Of a stretch of DNA of 64,000 nt, positions 27,517 through 37,922 are shown one piece after another. Source of the stretch: Tsukamurella ocularis (lineage in GTDB: Bacteria > Actinomycetota > Actinomycetes > Mycobacteriales > Mycobacteriaceae); the NCBI RefSeq assembly GCF_024807615.1, contig NZ_JANUCJ010000003.1:682001-746000 (forward strand), given 5' to 3'. The position numbers and the translations under genes are program-made. Within the stretch, counting starts at the first letter, position 1. Each line of letters opens with the position of its first letter. The notes under the pieces are model-generated. The model did not search any database. It was not told the DNA's origin and saw only the letters and a program-made list of their open reading frames with translations.

Positions 27517-29505
27517 ATGGCGGAAGCGATGGCGCGGGATGACAACCGGGGACCCCTGTCGCGACTTCGTGACCTGCGTGGACGCCTCGCGGCGTGGCCC
27601 GCGGCGCCACTCCACGATCACCCGGAGACCGCCGGCACGCTCGGCAGCGCACCCGTCGACGCCGTGATCCCCTCGCAGTCCGACTCCCTCGCGCAGCTCG
27701 TTCAGGACGCCGCCCCCGCCCCGTCGCCCGGAGAGGCCGAGACCACCGTCATCCCCGTCGACGGTGCCGCCGCGTCCGCCGCGGAGGACTCCGGCAAGAC
27801 CAAGGACTCGAGCGAGGCCGGGGAAGCGCCGTCCGACGCCGAGACGCGGGTGCTGCCCGCCGCGGGGCGCGCGCTGGTCGACGACGAGGACGACGTCGCC
27901 GTCGCGGACGCCGCCGGCGACGCGAGCGAGAAGACCGCGGACAAGAGCACCCCGGACTCGCCGCTGCGGACCGTCGGGCCGGTGGTGACCACGTCGCCGG
28001 GCGCCGACGACACCGAGACCACCGTGCTGCCCGCCGTGCAGCGTCCGAGCTCCGCCGAGACCACCGCCATCCCCGTGCAGGCCCGCCCGGCCGAGGAGGC
28101 TCCCGCGGAGCCCGTCGAGGATGAGGCGAGCGCTGACGAGGCCGGCGTCGCCGACGAGGGGGCGCAGGAGACGGAGGAAGCTGCGGCGACGTCCGAGGCC
28201 GACGAGACCGCCGCCGACGACGACACGGACGAGGGCCAGGTCGCGGCCGACGGGGTCGCCACTGCGGACGCCACTGACGGCGAGGACAGCGCAGACGCAG
28301 CCGACAGTGCTGACGGCGCGGACAGTGCAGACGGATCCGACGACGCCGAGGCCGACGGTCCGTCGGTCGCCGCAGCGGCCGCCGGAGCTGCGGGTGCCGC
28401 TGCCGTCGTCGCGGGCGCTGCCGCGGTCGCCGGAGAGGATCAGGACGAAGACCAGGACACCTCCCCCGAGGCCGAGGCCGACGAAACGGCGGGCGATACC
28501 GCTGACGAAGACGGCAACACCGCAGAGGACGAGCCCACCGTCGACGACGGCGCGAGCACGACCGAGAGCGACGGCGAGCCGGACGCCACCGCAGAAGGCG
28601 AGGCGACGGCCGACAACGCGGAGGACGCCGGGGACGGAACACCCGTCGCCGAGGACACCGCGGGCGAGGAAACCTCCGCCGACGAGCAGGATCCCGCCGC
28701 GCAGGACGAGACGGCCCAGGACGAGGCGGCCCAGGACGAGGCGGACGAGGCCGCAGCCGACGAGGACGTCGCGTCCGACGAGGACAGCGCGGGCGACGAG
28801 GAAAGCGCGGGCGACGTCGACGACGTGGACGAGGCGGCGACGACGGCGATCCCGGCCGTTGCGCGACCGGACCAGGCGATCATCGACACCGAGCAGAACG
28901 AACTGCCGGACGCGACGCCGGCGACCGAGGCGATTCCGCTCGCGCCGCTGGCCGCGGCGACGGCCCCCGACCTCGCGAAGCCCGAGGCGCCGCTGGAGAA
29001 CACAGCGCGGCAGTCGCCCGAGTACTACGCGCCGTCCGGCGGTCAGGACGCCCCGTCGAAGGGCAAGCGCACGTTGTGGATCGTGGCGGCCGCGGTGGTC
29101 GCGATCGTGGTGATCGTCGCGGCGATTGCGCTGCTGGTGCCCAAGTCGGGCTCCGGCTCGTCGAGCGATCCGCGGCAGCAGGCGGCGAATGCGACGACGT
29201 CGTTCATCGATGCCGTGGGCCGCGGCGACCTCGCCACCCTGCGCGCGCAGACCTGCGGCAACGCCAAGGTGTACTACGACGGCCTGGACGACGGCCAGTG
29301 GCAGCGTGCCTACGGCAACGCCAAGGCCGACGGCCTGCTCCCCGAGCTCGACGGCCTGCAGGCCGTGGACGTACGCGGCGACAAGGCTGAAGTCCAGGTC
29401 GAGGTGCACTACGCCAACAACCCGAGCGCGAAGGTGCGCAACACCCTCACGCTGGAGAAGGACGCGGACACCTGGAAGGTGTGCACGCGCGTCGGGGCGC
29501 GATGA
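27517..29505 (+). CDS. Acidic repeat membrane protein, Rv0361-like, with C-terminal extracellular domain
   Basis: The 662-residue protein has a cytoplasmic region of about 520 residues that is extremely rich in Asp, Glu and Ala and probably disordered, one transmembrane helix (TLWIVAAAVVAIVVIVAAIAL) and an outside domain of about 115 residues ending in TWKVCTRVGAR. Six motifs of the form (E/A)T(T/R/E)x(I/L)P punctuate the acidic part: ETTVIPV, ETRVLPA, ETTVLPA, ETTAIPV, ATTAIPA and ATEAIPL. Each has Thr with Ile/Leu at +3, the FHA-domain preference if phosphorylated. An internal Ala-rich stretch ([17 protein letters not shown]) may insert into or touch the membrane. Start could be 12 bases later. 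It overlaps the next gene by ATGA. Confidence 0.75.
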   Translation: MAEAMARDDNRGPLSRLRDLRGRLAAWPAAPLHDHPETAGTLGSAPVDAVIPSQSDSLAQLVQDAAPAPSPGEAETTVIPVDGAAASAAEDSGKTKDSSEAGEAPSDAETRVLPAAGRALVDDEDDVAVADAAGDASEKTADKSTPDSPLRTVGPVVTTSPGADDTETTVLPAVQRPSSAETTAIPVQARPAEEAPAEPVEDEASADEAGVADEGAQETEEAAATSEADETAADDDTDEGQVAADGVATADATDGEDSADAADSADGADSADGSDDAEADGPSVAAAAAGAAGAAAVVAGAAAVAGEDQDEDQDTSPEAEADETAGDTADEDGNTAEDEPTVDDGASTTESDGEPDATAEGEATADNAEDAGDGTPVAEDTAGEETSADEQDPAAQDETAQDEAAQDEADEAAADEDVASDEDSAGDEESAGDVDDVDEAATTAIPAVARPDQAIIDTEQNELPDATPATEAIPLAPLAAATAPDLAKPEAPLENTARQSPEYYAPSGGQDAPSKGKRTLWIVAAAVVAIVVIVAAIALLVPKSGSGSSSDPRQQAANATTSFIDAVGRGDLATLRAQTCGNAKVYYDGLDDGQWQRAYGNAKADGLLPELDGLQAVDVRGDKAEVQVEVHYANNPSAKVRNTLTLEKDADTWKVCTRVGAR

Positions 29506-29975
29506 GCACGCCGTCGGAGGAACCCACGCTCCGCACTCCGAAGCAGAAGCGGGCGCCGGAGCCGCGGACGGCACCATCGGAGCCCAAGCTCGCGTACTCC
29601 GAAGTGCCGGACCGACCCTCCCCGCGGACCGACAGGATCGCGCGCGGCGCGGGCCGCGTCACGCCGCCCCGGCGCACCGCGACCCCGCCGATGGCTGCCC
29701 CGCACCGGATGGCGCCGCGCCCGCACGCGCCACACGGTGCGCAGCCGCACCGCCCGCACGCCGCACAGGACCGCGCGCAGCAGGCGCGGCCTCCGCAGGC
29801 TCCGAACCGGACCGCCGGGCCTCCGCAGGGCGCTCCGTCGAACCCGCCCGCCCCGCAAGCGCCGGATCGGGCCCCGAAACGCGCACGGCCGCTGCTCACC
29901 GGCCCGGAGTGGGCGGCGGCAGCGGCCATGATCGTGCTCGTGCTGGCGGTCCTCCTGGGACTGGCGCTGGCCTGA
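29502..29975 (+). CDS. Tail-anchored Pro/Arg-rich membrane protein
   Basis: The 157-residue protein has a long basic, Pro/Ala/Gln-rich cytoplasmic part with PHAPHGAQPHRPHAAQ repeats and one C-terminal helix (AAAAAMIVLVLAVLLGLALA) with nothing after it. It overlaps the acidic Rv0361-like gene by four bases, so the basic protein may pair with the acidic one electrostatically; that is inference. No family recognised. Confidence 0.65.
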   Translation: MSTPSEEPTLRTPKQKRAPEPRTAPSEPKLAYSEVPDRPSPRTDRIARGAGRVTPPRRTATPPMAAPHRMAPRPHAPHGAQPHRPHAAQDRAQQARPPQAPNRTAGPPQGAPSNPPAPQAPDRAPKRARPLLTGPEWAAAAAMIVLVLAVLLGLALA

Positions 29976-29976
29976 G

Positions 29977-31005
29977 CTACTTCGCGCTGATGGACTTGCC
30001 GGCGGAGTGCAGGTCGTTACACGCCTCGACGACACGCTCGGCCATCGACGTCTCCGCCTTCTTCAAATAGGACCGCGGGTCGTAAACCTTCTTGTTACCG
30101 ACCTCACCGTCGATCTTGAGCACCCCGTCGTAATTCGACAGCATGTGCCCGGCCACCGGACGGGTGAACGCGTACTGGGTATCGGTGTCGACGTTCATCT
30201 TCACCACGCCGTAGGACAGGGAGTCCTCGATCTCCGACTTCAGCGAGCCGGAGCCGCCGTGGAAGACGAAATCGAAGGGCTTGCTGCCCGCGGGCAGGCC
30301 CAGCTTCGCCGACGCCACCGCCTGACCATCACGCAGCACCTCCGGACGCAGCTTCACGTTCCCCGGCTTATACACACCGTGGACGTTGCCGAACGTCGCC
30401 GCCAGCAGATACCCCTCCGCACCCAGCGCATCGACAGTCCTCGCGAAATCCTCATCCGAGGTGAACAGCTTGTCGTTGATCTCGTTCTCGACGCCGTCCT
30501 CCTCACCACCGACCACACCGATCTCGATCTCCAAGATGATCTTCGCCGCCTTCGCCTTCGCGAGCAGCTCCTGCGCGATCTGCAGGTTCTCCTCCAACGG
30601 CACCGCCGACCCGTCCCACATATGCGACTGGAACAACGGATTGCGCCCGGCATCGACGCGCTCCTGCGAGATCGCCAGCAACGGCCGCACATACGTGTCG
30701 AGCTTGTCCTTCGGGCAATGATCGGTATGCAGAGCGACCGTCACCTCATACTGCGCCGCCACCACATGCGCGAACTCCGCCAACGCGACCGCACCGACCA
30801 CCATGTCCTTGACACCCAAACCGGAACCGAACTCCGCCCCGCCGGTCGAGAACTGGATGATCCCGTCACTGCCCGCATCGGCGAAACCCTTGATCGCCGC
30901 ATTGATCGACTCACTCGACGTGCAATTGATCGCCGGATAGGCGTAACCGCCCTCACGGGCGCGGTCCAACATCTCCCGGTAGGCCTCGGGGGTGGCGATG
31001 GGCAT
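29977..31005 (-). CDS. fba: Class II fructose-bisphosphate aldolase
   Basis: This zinc aldolase interconverts fructose 1,6-bisphosphate with the two triose phosphates. The 342 residues contain the catalytic and zinc motifs LHTDHCPKDKLD, EIEIGVVGGEEDG, ATFGNVHGVYKPGN and FVFHGGSGS. An AGGAGG site precedes the ATG. Position next to the Rv0361-like and DedA genes equals Rv0363c. It is convergent with the tail-anchored protein gene. Confidence 0.97.
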   Translation of the reverse strand: MPIATPEAYREMLDRAREGGYAYPAINCTSSESINAAIKGFADAGSDGIIQFSTGGAEFGSGLGVKDMVVGAVALAEFAHVVAAQYEVTVALHTDHCPKDKLDTYVRPLLAISQERVDAGRNPLFQSHMWDGSAVPLEENLQIAQELLAKAKAAKIILEIEIGVVGGEEDGVENEINDKLFTSDEDFARTVDALGAEGYLLAATFGNVHGVYKPGNVKLRPEVLRDGQAVASAKLGLPAGSKPFDFVFHGGSGSLKSEIEDSLSYGVVKMNVDTDTQYAFTRPVAGHMLSNYDGVLKIDGEVGNKKVYDPRSYLKKAETSMAERVVEACNDLHSAGKSISAK

Positions 31006-31052
31006 GTCTGTCCTCCTGAGCGGTTCGACGTTTCAATGAAAGACTATCGCCC

Positions 31053-32924
31053 ATGGAGCTCGCTGTTGGGCTGGTCGCCCTCGTCGCCACCGTTCTGGTG
31101 GTCAGTGCATTCTGTGACCGTCTCGGTCTCGCCGCGCCGTTGGTGCTGACGGTAGTCGGCATCGGAGTGTCATTCGTCCCCGCGGTACCCGAGGTGCCGC
31201 TCAACCCCGACGTGGTGCTGCTCGGCCTGTTGCCGCCGCTGTTGTACGCGGCGGCGTCGAAGGCCTCGCTCGTCGACTTCAAGGAGAACATTCGGCCGAT
31301 CGGGATGCTCTCGGTCGGGCTGGTGCTGTTCACGGCCGGGGCCGTGGGCGTCGTGACGTCCTATCTGCTGGACATCCCGTTCGCCGCCGGACTCGCGCTG
31401 GGCGCCATCGTCGGACCGCCCGATGCGGTCGCCGCGACCGCGGTGGGTCGGCGCATCGGCCTGCCCCGCCGGGTGACGACCCTGCTCGAGGGCGAGTCGC
31501 TGTTCAACGACGCCACGTCGATCGTGTTGCTGCGGACCGCGATCGCGGCGGTCGCCGGCACCGTCGGCTTCTGGCAGGTACTCGGCTCCTTCGCGCTGAG
31601 CGCGATCGGCGGCGTCGTGATCGGCGTCCTCGCCGCCCTGGCGATCCGGTTCGCGCTGCGCCGCCTGACCGATCCGGTGCTCACCACCGGCATCAGCCTG
31701 ATCAGCCCCTGGATCGCCTACCTGCCCGCCGAGCACATCCACGGCTCGGGCGTCGTGGCGACGGTCGTCGCCGGTCTCCTCGTCGCGTACCGGGCGCCCA
31801 CCGACCAGACGGCGATCGGCCGCATGTCGGCGCGCATCAACTGGAACACCATCCAGTTCCTGCTCGAGAACGCCGTCTTCCTGCTCATCGGCCTGCAGAT
31901 GCGGACCATCTTCGTGGGTGCCGACGAATCGTCGATCGGGTGGCCGCTGATCATGACGACGTGCATCGCGGTGATGATCACGGTGATCCTCGCGCGAATG
32001 GTGTGGTGCGCGCCGTCGGCCCTCATCGCGATCAAGGTGGACGATGCGAACGAGCGGCTCACCGCCGGCGAGACGACGGTGCTGTCGTGGGCGGGCATGC
32101 GCGGCGTGGTCACTCTCGCGGCCGCGTTCATCCTCCCGCTGGATTTCCCCGACCGCGAGGTACTCGTCTTCGCCGCCATGGTCGTGGTGGCCGGCAGCCT
32201 CCTGATCCAGGGCTCGACGCTCCCCGCGCTCGCCAAGCTGCTGCGCGTCCAGGGGCCGAACGCGCGGACCGACGCCCTGCAGCAGGCCGTGGTCATGCGG
32301 TCCGCACTCAACGCCGGCCTGACGCGCCTCGACGAGATCGCTGCGAGCCCGGAGAACACGATCCCCGCCACTGTCCTCGACGGGGTGCGCGAGCACACCA
32401 TCAGCCGCGAGCGCGCCTTCTGGGAAAGGCTCGGCCCGGACTCCGCGAACACCCCCGCCGCGCAGCTGCGCGCGGTCCGGCTGCAGATGATCGACGCCGA
32501 GCGCGCGGAGGTGCTGCGGATGCGCGACGCCGGCCAGGGCGATCACGAGGTGCTCGAGCAGGTGCTGTCGAACTTCGACGTCGAGGAGGCGATGCTGGAG
32601 GTCTCGGCGGTGCGCAGCGAGCGCATCGCGGTCGCCGAACTGCTCACGCCGCCGTGGGCGCAGGACGAATGTGACCATCTTCGCGTTTCGGACGATTTCG
32701 CCGACCCGGTGCCGCTCAGCGAGACCTGCCTCGAGTGCGTCGAGTCGGGGCAGAACCCCGTCGCCCTGCGACTGTGCCTGACCTGCGGACACGTCGGCTG
32801 TTGCGACTCCTCCGAGGGCAAGCACGCGACGGTTCACCACGAGCTCACCAATCACCCGGTGATCCGGAGCTTCCAGCCCGGGGAGTCGTGGCGCTGGTGC
32901 TACATCGACGAATTGCTGAAATAG
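31053..32924 (+). CDS. CPA1-type Na+/H+ antiporter with C-terminal UBP-type zinc finger
   Basis: The first 420 or so residues are a CPA1 antiporter of about 12 helices with the ion-binding region GPPDAVAATAVGRR and ESLFNDATSIVLL. A cytoplasmic helical linker follows, then a UBP-type zinc finger from about residue 540 with Cys/His ligands in CDHLRVSDD, CLECVESG, CLTCGHVGCCDSSEGKHATVHHELTNHPV and SWRWCYIDE. In eukaryotes this finger binds the free C-terminus of ubiquitin; in bacteria its ligand is unknown. It starts 48 bases from fba on the opposite strand. Confidence 0.88.
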   Translation: MELAVGLVALVATVLVVSAFCDRLGLAAPLVLTVVGIGVSFVPAVPEVPLNPDVVLLGLLPPLLYAAASKASLVDFKENIRPIGMLSVGLVLFTAGAVGVVTSYLLDIPFAAGLALGAIVGPPDAVAATAVGRRIGLPRRVTTLLEGESLFNDATSIVLLRTAIAAVAGTVGFWQVLGSFALSAIGGVVIGVLAALAIRFALRRLTDPVLTTGISLISPWIAYLPAEHIHGSGVVATVVAGLLVAYRAPTDQTAIGRMSARINWNTIQFLLENAVFLLIGLQMRTIFVGADESSIGWPLIMTTCIAVMITVILARMVWCAPSALIAIKVDDANERLTAGETTVLSWAGMRGVVTLAAAFILPLDFPDREVLVFAAMVVVAGSLLIQGSTLPALAKLLRVQGPNARTDALQQAVVMRSALNAGLTRLDEIAASPENTIPATVLDGVREHTISRERAFWERLGPDSANTPAAQLRAVRLQMIDAERAEVLRMRDAGQGDHEVLEQVLSNFDVEEAMLEVSAVRSERIAVAELLTPPWAQDECDHLRVSDDFADPVPLSETCLECVESGQNPVALRLCLTCGHVGCCDSSEGKHATVHHELTNHPVIRSFQPGESWRWCYIDELLK

Positions 32925-32930
32925 AGCCGG

Positions 32931-32936
32931 TATCCT
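32931..32936 (+). promoter_or_regulatory. -10 element of leaderless dedA promoter
   Basis: TATCCT is followed by seven bases and the GTG of the first DedA gene. Confidence 0.55.
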
Positions 32937-32943
32937 GGCAGGC

Positions 32944-33657
32944 GTGTATGTCAACGACCTGACTCTGGCCGCCTCGACCACCATGCAGGCGTTCGCCCTC
33001 AAGGACATCACCGATCCGGTGGCCGTCCTCAACGCCTTCGGCGGCATCGCCCTGGTGGGCCTGTTGCTCGTGGTGTTCATCGAATCCGGCGTGCTCTTCC
33101 CGGTGCTGCCGGGTGACTCGCTGCTGTTCGTCGCGGGCCTGCTGACCGCGGCCGGGACCGGCGCCGCCGTCGGTGAGGCCACCTACACGGGCTCGGCGAT
33201 GTCGCTGCCGGTGCTGTTGATCGCGACGCCCATCGCGGCGATCCTTGGTTCCCAGGTCGGCTACTTCATCGGGCGGTTCGGCGGCGAGAAGTTCTTCACG
33301 CCCGACGCGCGTTTCCTCAAGACGAAGTACCTCGACGAGTCGCACGAGTTCTTCGAGAAGTACGGCCCCGCCACGCTGATCCTGGCCCGCTTCGTCCCCT
33401 TCGTGCGCACGTTCGCGCCGATCGCCGCCGGCGCCGCGAAGATGAGCTACAGCAAGTTCGTCATCTGGAACGCGATCGGCGCGGTGATCTGGGCCGACGG
33501 CATCATCCTGCTCGGCGTGTGGCTCGGCAAGATCGCCTGGGTCCGCGAGAACATCGACATCATCTTCCTGGCCATCGTCGCCATCTCCGTACTGCCGATC
33601 GTGTGGGGCGTGGTCAAGAAGTTCCTCGCGGGTCGCCGCGCCGACGCGGCCGCCTAG
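32944..33657 (+). CDS. DedA-family membrane protein 1
   Basis: DedA proteins are lipid scramblase-like membrane proteins, including undecaprenyl-phosphate flippases. The 237 residues show the family marks ESGVLFPVLPGDSLLF, GSQVGYFIGRFGG and RFVPFVRTFAPIAAGAAKMSY. It is the Rv0364-type copy. GTG start, set by the leaderless promoter. A second DedA gene follows eight bases later. Confidence 0.92.
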   Translation: MYVNDLTLAASTTMQAFALKDITDPVAVLNAFGGIALVGLLLVVFIESGVLFPVLPGDSLLFVAGLLTAAGTGAAVGEATYTGSAMSLPVLLIATPIAAILGSQVGYFIGRFGGEKFFTPDARFLKTKYLDESHEFFEKYGPATLILARFVPFVRTFAPIAAGAAKMSYSKFVIWNAIGAVIWADGIILLGVWLGKIAWVRENIDIIFLAIVAISVLPIVWGVVKKFLAGRRADAAA

Positions 33658-33665
33658 GCCCCTCC

Positions 33666-34301
33666 GTGCTCGAATTCGTCCAAACCGCCGGGCCGGTGAT
33701 GATCTGGCTCGTTGTGGCCGGATTCGTCTTCTGCGAGTGCGCCTTCATCATCGGGCTGTTCCTGCCCGGCGACTCGCTGCTGCTCACCGCCGGCCTGGCC
33801 ATGGCCACCACCGGCCACTCCGCGATGTCGGTGTGGGGGCTCGCGCTGGCGGCCTTCCTCGCGGCCATCGCCGGTAACCACGTGGGCTACGGCATCGGCG
33901 TCACGATGGGCGATCACGTGCTCGCCAAGCAGGACGGCCGCTACCTCAACGCGCACAACCTGCACCGCGTCAAAGAACTGATGGACAAGCACGGCTTCTT
34001 CTCCGTGCTCATCGCCCGCTGGATCCCCTGGGTCCGCACGCTGTGCCCGCTGGTCGCCGGCGCGGTCGGCATGGACAGGCGGAAGTTCACCATCGCCTCG
34101 GTGCTGGGCTCGCTGATCTGGGCCCCCTTCCTGCTGCTGGTGGGCTACTACGCCTCGGCGGCGCTGCAGGACTACAAGTGGATCCTCGATTGGGCGCTGC
34201 GCGGCATGATCGTCATGCTCGTGGTCGGCACGATCGTCGGGATCGTGGGCTACCGGCGAGAGATGCGCAAGCCGAACGTCACCGTCGACCTCGAGGACTA
34301 A
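33666..34301 (+). CDS. DedA-family membrane protein 2
   Basis: This 211-residue paralogue repeats the DedA motifs: CAFIIGLFLPGDSLLLTAG, GNHVGYGIGVTMG and ARWIPWVRTLCPLVAGAVGMDRRKF. It begins with GTG eight bases after the first DedA gene and ends four bases before abc-F, so the three genes form one operon. The pair may transport different lipids or act as a hetero-oligomer; this cannot be told here. Confidence 0.9.
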   Translation: MLEFVQTAGPVMIWLVVAGFVFCECAFIIGLFLPGDSLLLTAGLAMATTGHSAMSVWGLALAAFLAAIAGNHVGYGIGVTMGDHVLAKQDGRYLNAHNLHRVKELMDKHGFFSVLIARWIPWVRTLCPLVAGAVGMDRRKFTIASVLGSLIWAPFLLLVGYYASAALQDYKWILDWALRGMIVMLVVGTIVGIVGYRREMRKPNVTVDLED

Positions 34302-34305
34302 CTGC

Positions 34306-35952
<1,647 letters not shown>

Positions 35953-35993
35953 CGCCAGCCCGGCGCCCCGGCGCGCCCTGTTCGTGCGGCGCG

Positions 35994-36048
35994 CTCTCGG
36001 ATTCTGTCCGTTGCGGACACGGTGTCCGTCGTGGACAGGATTCGAGAG
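35994..36048. terminator. 55-base near-perfect palindrome after abc-F
   Basis: Two 27-base arms centred on one G form a hairpin that pairs almost fully if G-U pairs are allowed, with one mismatch. The centre is the perfect palindrome CGGACACGGTGTCCG. It follows the abc-F stop by 41 bases and most likely ends that transcript. Confidence 0.65.
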
Positions 36049-36094
36049 TCGCGCCATCGCTCCCACTCCCGTTGTCGATCACCCGTGTGACCTC

Positions 36095-36123
36095 TTGCAC
36101 ATCTGTATAAGTCGACTTACAGT
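36095..36123 (+). promoter_or_regulatory. Promoter with palindromic operator for the MpaB-like gene
   Basis: TTGCAC and TACAGT are 17 bases apart. The 12-base palindrome TAAGTCGACTTA lies in the spacer and touches the -10 box, a position suited to a TetR-type repressor. The gene has its own GAGGAG ribosome-binding site, so it is not leaderless. Confidence 0.6.
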
Positions 36124-36148
36124 GAGGTCAGCCCACCGAGGAGACGTC

Positions 36149-37039
36149 ATGCAGAAGATCGACCGCAACCGCGGCCTGAACCCGGAGACCGATTTCGTCG
36201 AGATCTCGCGGAACCTCGGGACGTACGACTTCCCGTGGGACATCACCCAGGCTCTGAGCTTCGCGCTGTTCCGCACCTACGCCGTGCCCAGCATCGGCCG
36301 CCTCCTGGCGGACACGGGTGAGTTCACCGAGCGCGTGCAGAAGCGCTACGACGACACGGCCCTCCTCCTCGAGGTGCCGCTGCTCAAGGGCTTCGCCAGC
36401 CCGGAGGGCAAGGCCGCCGTCCGGCGCATCAACCAGATGCACAAGATGTACGACATCTCCGACGACGACATGCGGTACGTGCTGTGCACCTTCGTGGTGG
36501 TGCCGATCCGCTGGAACGCCGACTACGGCTGGCGCGCGCTGACCGAGGCGGAGAAGCTCGCGACGGTCCGCTACTACCAGACTCTCGGCAAGCACATGGC
36601 GATCCCGGACATCCCCGCCACCTACGACGAGTTCGCCGACTACATGGACCGCTACGAGGCCGAGCACTTCGCCTTCGACGAGGGCGCCCGCCGCGTCGCG
36701 GACTCCACCCTCGAACTGCTCAAGAGCTTCTACTTCGCGCCCGTGCGCCCCGCGATCGGCGTGTTCAGCCGCGCTCTCATGGACCCGCCGCTGCTCGCCG
36801 CCTTCCATTACGACGATCCGGGTCCCGTCGTGCGCCGGATCTCCGTCGGCGCGATGAAGCTCCGCGCCCGGCTCCTCGCGGTCCTGCCGTCCCGGCGCCG
36901 CCCCGCGCTGGTACAGAACAACCACCGGATCCGCAGCTACCCGAAGGGCTTCCGCACCGAGGGCCTCGGCACCTTCGCGCCGGGCTGCCCGGTGCACCGG
37001 GGCCCCGCTGCCGACGCCCCGAGCCTGGAAGCGCACTAG
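36149..37039 (+). CDS. Oxygenase MpaB-family protein (DUF2236)
   Basis: The 296-residue helical protein belongs to the DUF2236 group that includes rubber oxygenase Lcp and fungal MpaB, haem-dependent oxygenases. Family-like parts are FRTYAVPSIGRLLADTGEF, RRINQMHKMYDISDDDMRYVLCTFVVVPIRWNADYGWRALTEAE and GKHMAIPDIPATYDEFADYM. The usual axial haem ligands cannot be assigned safely. The substrate is unknown. The operator upstream suggests induction by a ligand. It is convergent with the alpha/beta hydrolase gene. Confidence 0.82.
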   Translation: MQKIDRNRGLNPETDFVEISRNLGTYDFPWDITQALSFALFRTYAVPSIGRLLADTGEFTERVQKRYDDTALLLEVPLLKGFASPEGKAAVRRINQMHKMYDISDDDMRYVLCTFVVVPIRWNADYGWRALTEAEKLATVRYYQTLGKHMAIPDIPATYDEFADYMDRYEAEHFAFDEGARRVADSTLELLKSFYFAPVRPAIGVFSRALMDPPLLAAFHYDDPGPVVRRISVGAMKLRARLLAVLPSRRRPALVQNNHRIRSYPKGFRTEGLGTFAPGCPVHRGPAADAPSLEAH

Positions 37040-37045
37040 CCGCGC

Positions 37046-37894
37046 TCAGGCCTCCCCGCCCAGGACGTGGCGGCGGAGCTCCGGGATCACGACGTCCCAC
37101 GTCGCGGGCGGCGGGATCTCGTGGCCGGGACCATGGAGGGTGAGCAGCCGCGCACCCGGGATCATCCGCACCAGGGCCTCGCCGTGCGGCAGCGGGAACA
37201 GCGGGTCGTCGGCGCTGTGGATCACCAGCGTCGGCGCGGCGATCGCCGCGGGGTCGACGGGCGGCGCCGGCTCGGCGAGGAAGTGGTTGTTCAGCGACGA
37301 CTCCATGCTCCGCGTGCGGTGCACCTCCCGCGTCGCGATGCCCCGCGTGCGCTCCTCCTCCAGGCCGCCGGGCCCCGCGTAGGGCCGCTCGACGTCGACG
37401 CGGTAGTCGATGACGGCCGCCTCATCGGACCAGTCGACCTCGGGCGGCGGCTCCGTGAAGGTCGCCGCCACCGCGGGCGTCGGGCCGGGCAGCGGGCCGG
37501 GATCGCCACCCGCGGGGCTGGACTCGATCAGGGTCAGCGACAGCACCCGCGCGGGCGCATCGACTGCCAGCGTCTGCCCGATCCCGGCACCCATCGACAT
37601 CCCGACGACGTGCGCGGCGTCGACGCCGAGGGAGTCGAGGATCCGCAGCGGGTCCGCTGCGAGGTCGGCGCCGGCGTACGTGGGCGAGCCGGGCGGCGAG
37701 GTCGACGACTCGCCGCTGTCGCGGTGGTCGTAGCGGATCACGCGCAGGTCGTCGCCCGCGAGCCGCGCGCAGAACTCGGGCGTCCACCAGTCCATGGACT
37801 GTCCGCCGCCGGCGACGAGCAACACCGTCGGCCCGCTGGCGTGCCCGATGACGTCCACCGCGAGCGCCGCCCTGTCGACCTCGATGACCTGCAT
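37046..37894 (-). CDS. Alpha/beta hydrolase
   Basis: This 282-residue hydrolase has a GGGQSMDWW oxyanion-side loop, RYDHRDSGES, the nucleophile elbow GMSMGA with its serine, LVIHSADDPLFP carrying the acid, and GPGHEIPP with the catalytic histidine. Such proteins act on esters or lactones; the substrate is unknown. An AGGAGG site marks the ATG. It follows the GH76 gene by 28 bases and may share its transcript. Confidence 0.87.
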   Translation of the reverse strand: MQVIEVDRAALAVDVIGHASGPTVLLVAGGGQSMDWWTPEFCARLAGDDLRVIRYDHRDSGESSTSPPGSPTYAGADLAADPLRILDSLGVDAAHVVGMSMGAGIGQTLAVDAPARVLSLTLIESSPAGGDPGPLPGPTPAVAATFTEPPPEVDWSDEAAVIDYRVDVERPYAGPGGLEEERTRGIATREVHRTRSMESSLNNHFLAEPAPPVDPAAIAAPTLVIHSADDPLFPLPHGEALVRMIPGARLLTLHGPGHEIPPPATWDVVIPELRRHVLGGEA

Positions 37895-37922
37895 AGCGAC
37901 CTCCTGGATCTCGGTGGCAGGC

